From Bradyrhizobium stylosanthis (GTDB taxonomy: Bacteria > Pseudomonadota > Alphaproteobacteria > Rhizobiales > Xanthobacteraceae): a DNA stretch of 64,000 bases. Shown one piece after another: positions 1 through 7,077 of the stretch. The position numbers and the translations under genes are program-made. The notes under the pieces were generated by a model that saw nothing but the letters and a program-made list of their open reading frames with translations, ran no database searches and was not told the DNA's origin. The first letter of the stretch is position 1. Each line of letters starts with the position of its first letter. The stretch lies in contig NZ_LVEM01000003.1 of the NCBI RefSeq assembly GCF_001641335.1, forward strand, positions 384,686 to 448,685. The letters run 5' to 3'.

Positions 1-49
1 CGCAAAGCGCAACGCCGGCGAGCAGCAGACGACGCGAAAGTCCGGACAT
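1..49 (-). CDS. Start of an exported protein (partial, runs off the left edge)
   Basis: Only the first 16 codons are present. They read as a signal-peptide start with two arginines followed by LLLAGVAL. A good ribosome binding site (ggagg) lies 6-7 bases before the ATG. It follows the aromatic-degradation genes on the same strand after about 90 bases, so it may be the last gene of that operon, for example a transporter binding protein. That role is a guess from position only, and the family cannot be named from this fragment. Confidence 0.55.
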   Translation of the reverse strand, partial: MSGLSRRLLLAGVALC

Positions 50-141
50 GGTGTTCCTCCCTGGAAGATGCCGCTTTTCGGGCTGTTATTGGTCGACCGT
101 TCGCGCGCCGCAGCCGGCCGTTGCCGGCTGCGGCGGCTCGA

Positions 142-987
142 TCAAGCTTCGTCTGTGACGGGATTCCTGAGCACGCCGAGGCGCTCGACCTCGATCTCGA
201 CGACATCGCCGGGCTTCATCCAGAGCGGCGGCTCGCGCCGGGAGCCGACGCCACCCGGGGTGCCGCTGACGATGACGTCGCCGGGCTCCAGCCGCGTGAA
301 GGTCGAGCAGTATTCGATCTGGCGCGGGATATTGAAGATCATCTGCTTGATCCGCGCTTCCTGCATGACCTCTCCGTTGAGACGGGTCTGCAGCTTGAGC
401 TCGTCGAGCGGGCCGAGCTCGTCCGGCGTCATCATCCAGGGGCCGAATGCGCCGGTATCCGGAAAATTCTTGCCCGGCGTGAATTGATGCGTGTGACGCT
501 GGAAATCACGGATGCTGCCGTCGTTGTAGCAGGAATAGCCCACGACGTGGTCCATGGCATCCGCGCGAGAGATGTAGCGGCCCGCCTTGCCGATGATGAC
601 CGCGAGCTCGCCTTCGAAATCGAGGTGGGTCGAGACGCGCGGCCGCACGATCGGCTGCAGATGTCCGGTCTGGCTGTTGGCATATCGCGAGAAGATGGTG
701 GGATGTTCGACCTCGGCGCGGCCGGTTTCCTTGCGGTGGGTCTCGTAGTTCAGGCCTACGCACAGGATCTTGTCGGGGTTCGGGATGACCGGCAGCCAGG
801 TGACTTTCGAGGTCGGAACGGCAGTCGCGGAGGCCTTTGCATCCGCAACACCGGCCAACGCGGCGCCGATCGCCGCCTTGAGATCGGCATAGCGCGCTTT
901 GAGCACGACGCCGACATCAAAAAAGGTCTCGCCTTCGACGATGCCCCAGGTGGTGCGGCCATCGATGGCTACAGTTGCAAGTTTCAC
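142..987 (-). CDS. Fumarylacetoacetate hydrolase family protein
   Basis: This is a 281-residue FAH-fold protein. Members hydrolyse or decarboxylate beta-diketo acids made by aromatic ring cleavage. The metal site is visible as the acidic pattern in DFEGELAVIIG and the later YNDGSIRDFQ, and the C-terminal GDVIVSGTPGGVG loop is typical of the family. A GTG start is preferred: gagag lies just upstream and the GTG overlaps the stop of the monooxygenase gene, which points to translational coupling. With the dioxygenase and monooxygenase upstream it completes a hydroxylation, ring-cleavage and hydrolysis series. The actual aromatic substrate cannot be read from the sequence. Confidence 0.85.
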   Translation of the reverse strand: MKLATVAIDGRTTWGIVEGETFFDVGVVLKARYADLKAAIGAALAGVADAKASATAVPTSKVTWLPVIPNPDKILCVGLNYETHRKETGRAEVEHPTIFSRYANSQTGHLQPIVRPRVSTHLDFEGELAVIIGKAGRYISRADAMDHVVGYSCYNDGSIRDFQRHTHQFTPGKNFPDTGAFGPWMMTPDELGPLDELKLQTRLNGEVMQEARIKQMIFNIPRQIEYCSTFTRLEPGDVIVSGTPGGVGSRREPPLWMKPGDVVEIEVERLGVLRNPVTDEA

Positions 988-2606
988 GGTGTTCTCTCCA
1001 TTTTCAGATCGGGAATTCTGTCTTGCCCAGCCGGGACGTCGCGACGGCGCAGATCGACCTCGGCCAGGAGATCGCCGAGCTCGGTGGCATTGCGCGCGGT
1101 ACCGAAGACGTAATGGTCGGGCCGAACGACTGCCGCGACCACAGCGTGACGGTCGAACCAGCTCGCCAGCACTCCCTCGGTCTCTTCGAGCGCATTCGCA
1201 CAACCCATGCCCGCAGACGCGATTGCGGCGACAGACATGTCGGCACGCGTAAGGCCGAGCGAAAGTATGGACGCGGCGTCGTTGCTGCGGCCGTCGATGA
1301 GCAGCCGCCAACCGGGCCCGGTGATCTCGTCCAGCAAGCCAGACGCGGCGCCACGTGCAATGCACGGCTGCGGAAACAAAGTGCCGCGCGCCGGCATCTC
1401 GCGATACGACAGACATCCGGCACGGAGCGGCGGAATGATTTCCTGCCGCGTCAGAAGCAGCGGCTTGCCGCCGCCGTCGGCCAGGATCTGCGCATCGCGC
1501 CGCCGGGCGGCGGCCGGATCGCGCTCGCAGATCGACTGGCCGATTGCCTTGATCTTGCCGGTCAGCTCGATGACGTGCTGCTTGCGTTCGGCCGTGTAGC
1601 TGTCGAGCAGGCTGTCGGAAGAGACGCCCCTCAGCACATGATCCAGCTTCCAGACGAGGTTCGTGGCATCGCGCAGGCCCTGGCACATGCCCTGGCCGAT
1701 GAAGGGAGGCTGCTGATGCGCGGCATCGCCGGCGATCAGGATCCTGCCGTTGCGCCACTCGTCGGCAACGAGGGCGTGGAAGCGATACGAGGCCGCGCGC
1801 CACAACTCCCCGTCCTCCGGCGTGAGCCAGGGCGCGAGCAGCTTCCAGACATTGTCGGGCCGCTCCATCTGCCGCGCGTCCTCGCCCGGCAGCAGCATGA
1901 TCTCCCAGCGGCGGTGGTTCTTCGGGCCGATGAGGTAGCTGACGGGACGCGCCGGATTGCAGAATTGCGCGGAGCATTGCGGCAGGCGCGCGATCGCATT
2001 CTCGTCCACGCGGACGTCCACCACCAGCCAGGGTTCGTCGAAGATGAGATCCTCGAGGCCAAGACCTGCGATCTGCCGCACGGTGCTCGAGGCGCCGTCG
2101 CAGCCGATCACATAGCGCGCGGTCACGGAACGCTGCCGTCCATCGCCGTCCTTCAGTTGCGCCTCGACACGATCGGGCGTTTGCACGAGACCGAGCAGCT
2201 CGACGCCGAGCTCGGCGTGCACATTGGAAAAGCTCCGCGCGTGGCGCCGCAGCTCGGCCTCGACCGCGGGCTGGCTGAACACCATGCTCGGCGTGTAACC
2301 GAGCGGATAAGGCTTCGCGACCATGTCGATGCGGCGGATCAACTGGCCGTCGACGCCAAAATGCTCCGAGGCGGTGAAAGGCTCGATATGGGGCGAGATC
2401 GCCTCCGTGAGGCCCATATTGTCGAAGTGACGGAAGATCTCGTGATCGAGCGCGATCGCGCGCGGCTTGTCATAGACGTCGGTCAGCCGGTCGATGACCA
2501 ACGTGCGATGACCGAGGCGGCCGAGCCGCCCTGCGGCAACGGCGCCGGTCGGCCCGAAGCCGACGACGAGCACGTCATAATCAATGGCGCCGGCAATATC
2601 CGTCAT
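984..2606 (-). CDS. FAD-dependent aromatic monooxygenase (PheA/MhpA-like)
   Basis: This 540-residue flavin hydroxylase belongs to the para-hydroxybenzoate hydroxylase superfamily, which inserts an oxygen atom into phenolic rings using NAD(P)H. An N-terminal dinucleotide fold (VVGFGPTGAVAAGRLG) is followed by the GCDGASSTVR segment. The flavin-binding GD motif lies in ILIAGDAAHQQPPFIGQG. The C-terminal thioredoxin-like extension matches the length of MhpA/PheA relatives. Its ATG overlaps the stop of the VOC gene (ATGA), so the three genes form one operon. The substrate is probably a phenol or phenylpropionate-like compound, which is inference. Confidence 0.85.
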   Translation of the reverse strand: MTDIAGAIDYDVLVVGFGPTGAVAAGRLGRLGHRTLVIDRLTDVYDKPRAIALDHEIFRHFDNMGLTEAISPHIEPFTASEHFGVDGQLIRRIDMVAKPYPLGYTPSMVFSQPAVEAELRRHARSFSNVHAELGVELLGLVQTPDRVEAQLKDGDGRQRSVTARYVIGCDGASSTVRQIAGLGLEDLIFDEPWLVVDVRVDENAIARLPQCSAQFCNPARPVSYLIGPKNHRRWEIMLLPGEDARQMERPDNVWKLLAPWLTPEDGELWRAASYRFHALVADEWRNGRILIAGDAAHQQPPFIGQGMCQGLRDATNLVWKLDHVLRGVSSDSLLDSYTAERKQHVIELTGKIKAIGQSICERDPAAARRRDAQILADGGGKPLLLTRQEIIPPLRAGCLSYREMPARGTLFPQPCIARGAASGLLDEITGPGWRLLIDGRSNDAASILSLGLTRADMSVAAIASAGMGCANALEETEGVLASWFDRHAVVAAVVRPDHYVFGTARNATELGDLLAEVDLRRRDVPAGQDRIPDLKMERTP

Positions 2607-3502
2607 GCGCGCGCCGCCGCGAAGGGAACGGCAAGCTGCGCCGCTTTGCAGGCCTCCGACTTCGGCGGGGCGATGCCCCATTGATCGGTTCGGCCGGGAG
2701 GCCAGACCCAATCGCCCGGACCTTTCGCGACATAGCTATCGTCGATCTGCAGGACTTCGGCCGTGTATTCGATCACGGTGCCGGTCGGATCGACGAAATA
2801 GGCGAACACGTTGTCGCCCGGGCCGTGACGGCCGACGCCCCAGCCGATTGGATAGCCGTGGTCCACCATGCGGCCGGAGCCGCGCATGACGGACTCCAGA
2901 TCGGGCATGAGGAAAGCCACGTGATTGAGACCGTTGCGAGGGGCCTCCGCAAGCACGACCGCGTGGTGATCGCTGTTGCAGCACAGGAATGCCATCAGCT
3001 TGGACCGATCCGACAGCCGGAAGCCCAGGGTCTCCTGATAGAACGCCGAAAGCTTCTCGATGTCGGCGCTGTTGATGTTGACGTGGGCCAACCGCTCGGG
3101 GCGATCGGCGATCACGCGCGCCGGCTTGGTACGATCGCCATGTACGAACTCGATGGCGCATCCCTGCGCTTCGCGAACCATGAAGCTTGTGCCGCCCGAC
3201 GGCGCGGACGATGGCGCAGGTGAGCTGATCACCTCACAGCCGGCTTGCCGCGCACGCGCGAACAAGCGCTGCAGATCATCGTGAGAGCGGACGCGAAAGC
3301 TGATCTTGCGGAGCGATGCCGCCTCGCCCGATGTGAGCTCGAGGACGTGGAAATCGCTGCCCGTCGCGGCGAGGTACACCGTGCCGTCCGCCTCCGCCGC
3401 GACGTCGAGGCCCCAGACCTTGCTGTAGAACTCGACCGAACCGGCGAGCTGCGGCGTCGTGACCTCGACGCTGCGCAGGGCCGTCACCGGAAAGTCGGAC
3501 AT
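2603..3502 (-). CDS. Two-domain VOC extradiol dioxygenase
   Basis: This 299-residue protein has two vicinal-oxygen-chelate modules, at about residues 8-125 and 140-260. The C-terminal module carries the usual iron ligands of type I extradiol dioxygenases: His in HVNINSADIEKL, His in LNHVAFLMPDLES, and Glu in TVIEYTAEV. It should cleave a catechol-type ring made by the adjacent monooxygenase. It is the first gene of the operon and is divergent from a GntR regulator. The exact diol is unknown. Confidence 0.85.
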   Translation of the reverse strand: MSDFPVTALRSVEVTTPQLAGSVEFYSKVWGLDVAAEADGTVYLAATGSDFHVLELTSGEAASLRKISFRVRSHDDLQRLFARARQAGCEVISSPAPSSAPSGGTSFMVREAQGCAIEFVHGDRTKPARVIADRPERLAHVNINSADIEKLSAFYQETLGFRLSDRSKLMAFLCCNSDHHAVVLAEAPRNGLNHVAFLMPDLESVMRGSGRMVDHGYPIGWGVGRHGPGDNVFAYFVDPTGTVIEYTAEVLQIDDSYVAKGPGDWVWPPGRTDQWGIAPPKSEACKAAQLAVPFAAARA

Positions 3503-3629
3503 CGGATTTCCCTGTCAGGAACGGAAACGCCCGCTTCAGTAATATGTATAAAAACTCCAGTAAAGAAGAAATTTATAAATAATTGGCCCCAGCTCTGCTA
3601 ATGTACACAGGCGGAGAGATTCCGATGGG
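3503..3629. promoter_or_regulatory. Divergent promoter region of the aromatic operon and its regulator
   Basis: This AT-rich gap separates the dioxygenase gene from the GntR gene. It contains the short near-palindromic words TATGTATA (3543-3550) and TGTACA (3602-3607). FCD-type GntR proteins often bind palindromes with a GT..AC core, so these are candidate operators. No promoter elements could be placed with confidence. Confidence 0.35.
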
Positions 3630-4346
3630 ATGCCCATGAGCCCTGACATCACACCCGAGCTGCCAAGCCAGAAGGTAGACCAGCCGGCAACGCTGGCGAC
3701 CACGATCTACGCGCGCCTCAAGGCCGACATCCTGACGACGCGGCTCGAGCCCGGGCGCAAGCTGCAGTCGCGCTTCCTGATGGAGCAGTACAATGTCGGA
3801 CAGACCCCGCTGCGCGAGGCCCTCAACCGCCTGACCACCGAGGAGTTCGTCGTCGGCATGGAGCAGCGCGGCTTCTACGTGAAGGAGGTCAGCAAGGAGG
3901 AGCTGCAGGAGCTGACCAAGACGAGGTGCTGGGTCGAGGGCCTGGCGTTGAGCGAGTCCATGCAGAATGCGACCCAGGCCTGGGAAGAGGCTCTGCTGGT
4001 TGCACATCACCGGCTCGATCGGACGCCGCGCTCGCTCAAGCCCGATACATTCGAGGACAATCCGGATTGGGAGAAGGTGCACCGCGCCTTCCATGCGACC
4101 CTGATCGGACTTTGCGGCTCACGGCCGCTGCTCGGCTTCTGCGAGCAACTCGCCGACCGGCTCTATCGATATCGCATGATGTCGATCGCGAAGGCCTATC
4201 CGGCGCGCAAGGTCGGTGCCGAGCACAGCGATATCCTTCAGGCGGTTCTCGCCAGGGACAGCGAGCAGGCCGTGCACCTGCTGCAGCAGCATTATCGGCG
4301 CACAGCCGACGTCATCTATTCCGACCTGGACGGATTGCTGGCCTAG
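3630..4346 (+). CDS. GntR family regulator, FCD type
   Basis: This is a 238-residue regulator. A winged helix at about residues 25-90 includes LEPGRKLQSRFLMEQYNVGQ and TPLREALNRL, which is the classic GntR recognition region. A helical FCD ligand domain follows at about 105-230. It is transcribed away from the three-gene aromatic operon and most likely controls it, with an aromatic acid or pathway intermediate as effector. A second in-frame ATG lies two codons downstream at 3636. Confidence 0.88.
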   Translation: MPMSPDITPELPSQKVDQPATLATTIYARLKADILTTRLEPGRKLQSRFLMEQYNVGQTPLREALNRLTTEEFVVGMEQRGFYVKEVSKEELQELTKTRCWVEGLALSESMQNATQAWEEALLVAHHRLDRTPRSLKPDTFEDNPDWEKVHRAFHATLIGLCGSRPLLGFCEQLADRLYRYRMMSIAKAYPARKVGAEHSDILQAVLARDSEQAVHLLQQHYRRTADVIYSDLDGLLA

Positions 4347-4376
4347 CTTCGTCTCGGGGCATGGAGCGCATCGCGC

Positions 4377-4781
4377 TCAGCGCGAGCGCTTCGGCAGCTT
4401 CGGAAGCTTGTCGGGATTGAACGCCGGGATCTCGCCGGCCGGTTCGCGTGCCGCCGCTTGCTCGGTCAGGATCAGCGTTCCCTGCAGGACTATTCCCGGC
4501 GCCTGCGCTGCCGTCGCCGTGTAGGTCGCGATCTTGCCGGGGCACGTCCCCTCGATATTGAGCGTGAGCTCGTCCTCCACGCCGAAGACCGTCGCGCGTC
4601 CATCGGTATGACGCCTCGTCAACACGGTTGCCGTGAAGCGATCTCCGTCGACCTGACAGGAGCCGTGATAGGTCATCAGGCTGTCGCGGCCCCAGATCTG
4701 GCCGTCTGCAACATGGACGATGCCGGTACCCTGATCGATCGGCGTCTTGTACCAAGCCGCGTAGGTGCCGTCCTTCAGCAT
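4377..4781 (-). CDS. GrlR-like small regulatory protein
   Basis: This 134-residue protein starts MLKDGTYAAWYKTP and continues with GTGIVHVADGQIWGRDS and a YHGSCQVDGDRFTATV stretch. That pattern (short beta strands, GxGIV, GxDS) resembles the GrlR family, which is known as a negative regulator in enteric type III secretion but is widespread in Bradyrhizobium with unknown function. The start is chosen because gggaga precedes it. The C-terminus is proline- and lysine-rich. The family assignment is by eye. Confidence 0.6.
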   Translation of the reverse strand: MLKDGTYAAWYKTPIDQGTGIVHVADGQIWGRDSLMTYHGSCQVDGDRFTATVLTRRHTDGRATVFGVEDELTLNIEGTCPGKIATYTATAAQAPGIVLQGTLILTEQAAAREPAGEIPAFNPDKLPKLPKRSR

Positions 4782-4842
4782 GGGAGCAATCTCCCTTGAT
4801 AGTCCCCCACGGCTAATCCGCATGATCGGCGCTAAGAAAGCG

Positions 4843-5013
4843 TTAATCACGCGGCCCGTGACAATCCGGGATGTCCCTGCGCAGCTCCTCTTCAAGCTCC
4901 TCGATGATGCTGTGAAGCAGGCATACGGCAAGCGGATCGGTCACCTCCCGCTCCAACTGCCTGTAGCGCGCGATCTGACATTCCCGCTGTCTCAACTGGT
5001 GCTCTGTCATCAT
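4843..5013 (-). CDS. Small charged protein (56 aa), unknown function
   Basis: A short reading frame begins MMTEHQLRQRECQIAR and is rich in Glu and Arg. It contains the helical run IIEELEEELRRD and ends CHGPRD. A strong ggagg lies 6 bases before the first ATG. The amphipathic helix suggests a coiled-coil or partner-binding peptide. No function is known to me. The good ribosome site and the codon use support a real gene. Confidence 0.6.
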   Translation of the reverse strand: MMTEHQLRQRECQIARYRQLEREVTDPLAVCLLHSIIEELEEELRRDIPDCHGPRD

Positions 5014-5159
5014 ACGGGCCCTCCGGCGAACCGACGCACAGAGGGCCGCGCAGTTTCGTTACAATTTTCGGATCATTTTACATGGTTTCCGATCGGTAAA
5101 GAAAACGCCCCGCGGAGGCCGGCGCGCGCAACGCCGGCGCGTCGCCGCGGGGCGGTTCT

Positions 5160-5429
5160 CTAGCGCCGCACGCCGACGCGATTGACGCCGCCGTTCCAAT
5201 TGGTCCCGCTCGCCGTGCCGGCACGCACTGCCGCGCGTGCCACGGGACGCGGACGGAGCACGACACCGGCCCTGGCGACGCAGCTCGGCGGATAGTCGAC
5301 GTACTGACAATAGACCACCGCTCCAGCCGGTGTCGGGCTGAGCGTGAGGCTCGCCAGACCCAGCAGGGCGCTGGCGGCGAGGCCTGCGATTGTCGCGGAC
5401 TTGAACGAATGACGCTTGCTGCGATGCAT
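5160..5429 (-). CDS. Small exported protein, unknown function
   Basis: This 89-residue protein has a clear N-terminal signal (FKSATIAGLAASALLGLASL and a PAGA cleavage region). It is followed by VVYCQYVDYPPSCVAR, where two cysteines could form a disulfide. The C-terminus is rich in Arg, Ala and Val. The start is set by gaggaatt just upstream. Such short Cys-containing exported proteins are common in Bradyrhizobium, and no role can be assigned. Confidence 0.7.
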   Translation of the reverse strand: MHRSKRHSFKSATIAGLAASALLGLASLTLSPTPAGAVVYCQYVDYPPSCVARAGVVLRPRPVARAAVRAGTASGTNWNGGVNRVGVRR

Positions 5430-5616
5430 GAATTCCTCCTCATGGTACATGCGAACCGATGAGTGACGGACGCCACCTTCGAGCACGCCTGCACATGAGG
5501 CCAGCATCGATGAGCCGGCGGCCTTGACATGGATCAACGGTGAGCAGCGTCCACATCAGGGCCATTCACCGACAGCAATTTGCCGAGCGGGGGGCTGGGT
5601 GACGCCCCCGCCGGCT

Positions 5617-5850
5617 TCACGGCACGTCGGCGCTTCTGCGATTGTCGCCGATGCTGTGCGGCTTCTTGAGGAAGAACTCCCGATTGCCGAGAGCTGCTTC
5701 CGCGTATTGATCGATCGCGACCTGGATGGCCTCGATGTGCATGCGGCACCAGCCTTCAAGGCAGGACAGGCGCCGCGCGTGCTCGAGCGCTTTCAGGAAC
5801 TCCGGCGGCTCCCGCATGTCGGAGAAGTAGGTCGGCCTCTCACCCTTCAT
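5617..5850 (-). CDS. Small hypothetical protein (77 aa)
   Basis: A compact soluble protein contains FSDMREPPEFLKALEHARRL and CLEGWCRMHIEAIQVAIDQYAE, giving two predicted helices and two cysteines. Its ATG overlaps the stop of the upstream gene (ATGA), so the two are probably co-translated. The amino-acid composition looks genuine, but the function is unknown. Confidence 0.65.
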   Translation of the reverse strand: MKGERPTYFSDMREPPEFLKALEHARRLSCLEGWCRMHIEAIQVAIDQYAEAALGNREFFLKKPHSIGDNRRSADVP

Positions 5851-6146
5851 GCCCGCGCGACCTCTCTTGGTGGAACAAGGCGGCGCTTCTCGACACCGAT
5901 GCGCGGAGGCGCCGGGCGCCGGCGGGGGACGAAGAGGCTGGCAACGACGATCGGGTCGGTGTCGCCGAGCGCCGCCCGCTCCTGCGCGAGCCCGCTCATC
6001 ACGGCCCGCATCTTCATGACTTCCCCGGCGACGAAGGTGCAGTCTTCATCCCGGTTGATTTGCTCATGCATGATGGCTTCGGCCTCACGCATGCTGACAC
6101 GTAACGCTCTGATGATCTTGCGGATTTCGTTGATGCGGTTGTCCAT
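5847..6146 (-). CDS. Hypothetical helical protein (99 aa)
   Basis: The protein starts MDNRINEIRKIIRALRVSMREAE and is predicted to be mostly helical for its first 75 residues. The tail is basic and proline-rich. The ATG is preceded by aaggag. It forms a two-gene unit with the overlapping downstream gene. I do not recognise a family. Confidence 0.65.
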   Translation of the reverse strand: MDNRINEIRKIIRALRVSMREAEAIMHEQINRDEDCTFVAGEVMKMRAVMSGLAQERAALGDTDPIVVASLFVPRRRPAPPRIGVEKRRLVPPREVARA

Positions 6147-6262
6147 GGCTCGCTCCTTGGTGGACGAGGAGCATAAGAACAAATCATGAACATTGAGTCA
6201 ATCGGCCCGAGGTAGAACTCGTCCCGGTTCACCGCCCATTGCGGGAAGGCACTTGCCTCCGT

Positions 6263-6598
6263 TCAAGTGGCCAGGCGAAGCCAGATGTCCTTGCTCACCA
6301 GCGTACCGCTCGGCGTGGCGATCTCCAGATCCACGACGTGCAGCGAACCGGGCTGGTCGTCATAGATGTATCGGAGGTGCCACATGCGGCCGAGGTCCGG
6401 CGAAATGGTAAAGTCGTCCAGTCCGTCGGTGATGGCCCTGATCGCCTCGCGGTGCGGCAAGGGCGCGGAAAACATCGCATCGATCAGGTCGGCGAGGCTC
6501 ATGCCCTCGACGAGCATGAGGCGCGCAACCTCGTCACCATAAACGTGTCGGAGCGCCGTAACGATGGCGGCGACGGCATCCGGATTTTTCAACGACAC
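6263..6598 (-). CDS. Hypothetical protein (111 aa)
   Basis: This soluble protein begins MSLKNPDAVAAIVTALRHVYGDE and has an all-alpha first half. The second half is beta-rich, with GRMWHLRYIYDDQPGSLHVVDL. No signal peptide or recognisable catalytic motif is seen. It is flanked by other short minus-strand genes. The function is unknown. Confidence 0.6.
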   Translation of the reverse strand: MSLKNPDAVAAIVTALRHVYGDEVARLMLVEGMSLADLIDAMFSAPLPHREAIRAITDGLDDFTISPDLGRMWHLRYIYDDQPGSLHVVDLEIATPSGTLVSKDIWLRLAT

Positions 6599-6700
6599 GA
6601 CAAGACAAAGCCTCCGGCAGCATGATGCCGGAGGCAGGATATTCTACGCAAGCTGTCTGCGCAGGCGGTGCGGAGCATGGAATTCCGCCGGCCGCCTTGG

Positions 6701-6934
6701 TCAGTGCCGGTGCTTCCAGTTGCCGCGGCCGCGATACCAGCCGTAATGGTGACCGCGGTTGCCGTGCCAGCCATGGCCATGCCCGTGTCCATGACCGTGC
6801 CCGCCGCGGACCTGGATCACGGCATCATCAGTTGCTGTCGCCGGAGGGGCGAGGCCGATCCGTGCCGAAGCCGGGCCGGCAAAAAGCGTCGCCGCGAGAG
6901 CGCCCGCCGACAGCAACATGACTGCAAACTTCAT
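6701..6934 (-). CDS. His/Gly-rich small exported protein
   Basis: This 77-residue protein has a signal peptide (MKFAVMLLSAGALAATLFAGPASA). Its C-terminal half is built of alternating Gly and His (GGHGHGHGHGHGWHG) and then aromatic/basic residues (HHYGWYRGRGNWKHRH). The His content suggests metal binding in the periplasm. The start is fixed by aaggagg 8 bases upstream. It sits 143 bases downstream of the TonB receptor on the same strand, but similar proteins occur widely in Bradyrhizobium, so a link to metal uptake is only a suggestion. Confidence 0.7.
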   Translation of the reverse strand: MKFAVMLLSAGALAATLFAGPASARIGLAPPATATDDAVIQVRGGHGHGHGHGHGWHGNRGHHYGWYRGRGNWKHRH

Positions 6935-7077
6935 TGCGTAGTCCTCCTTGTGTTCAGGCACAGCTAACCGGCCAAACCCCTCCTCGTTCCATTCCGGGAA
7001 AAATATGCAATCGAGCCGGCCCGCATGCGCGCGAGCCGCGGCTCCCGCCGGGCGGGACGCCAGCACCCTGGACGAGT

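Noticed and set aside
142..1977. A long frame reaching back from the FAH gene into the monooxygenase, suggesting a fusion
   Set aside because: The upstream part is out-of-frame monooxygenase sequence. The GTG at 987 with a ribosome site is the natural start.
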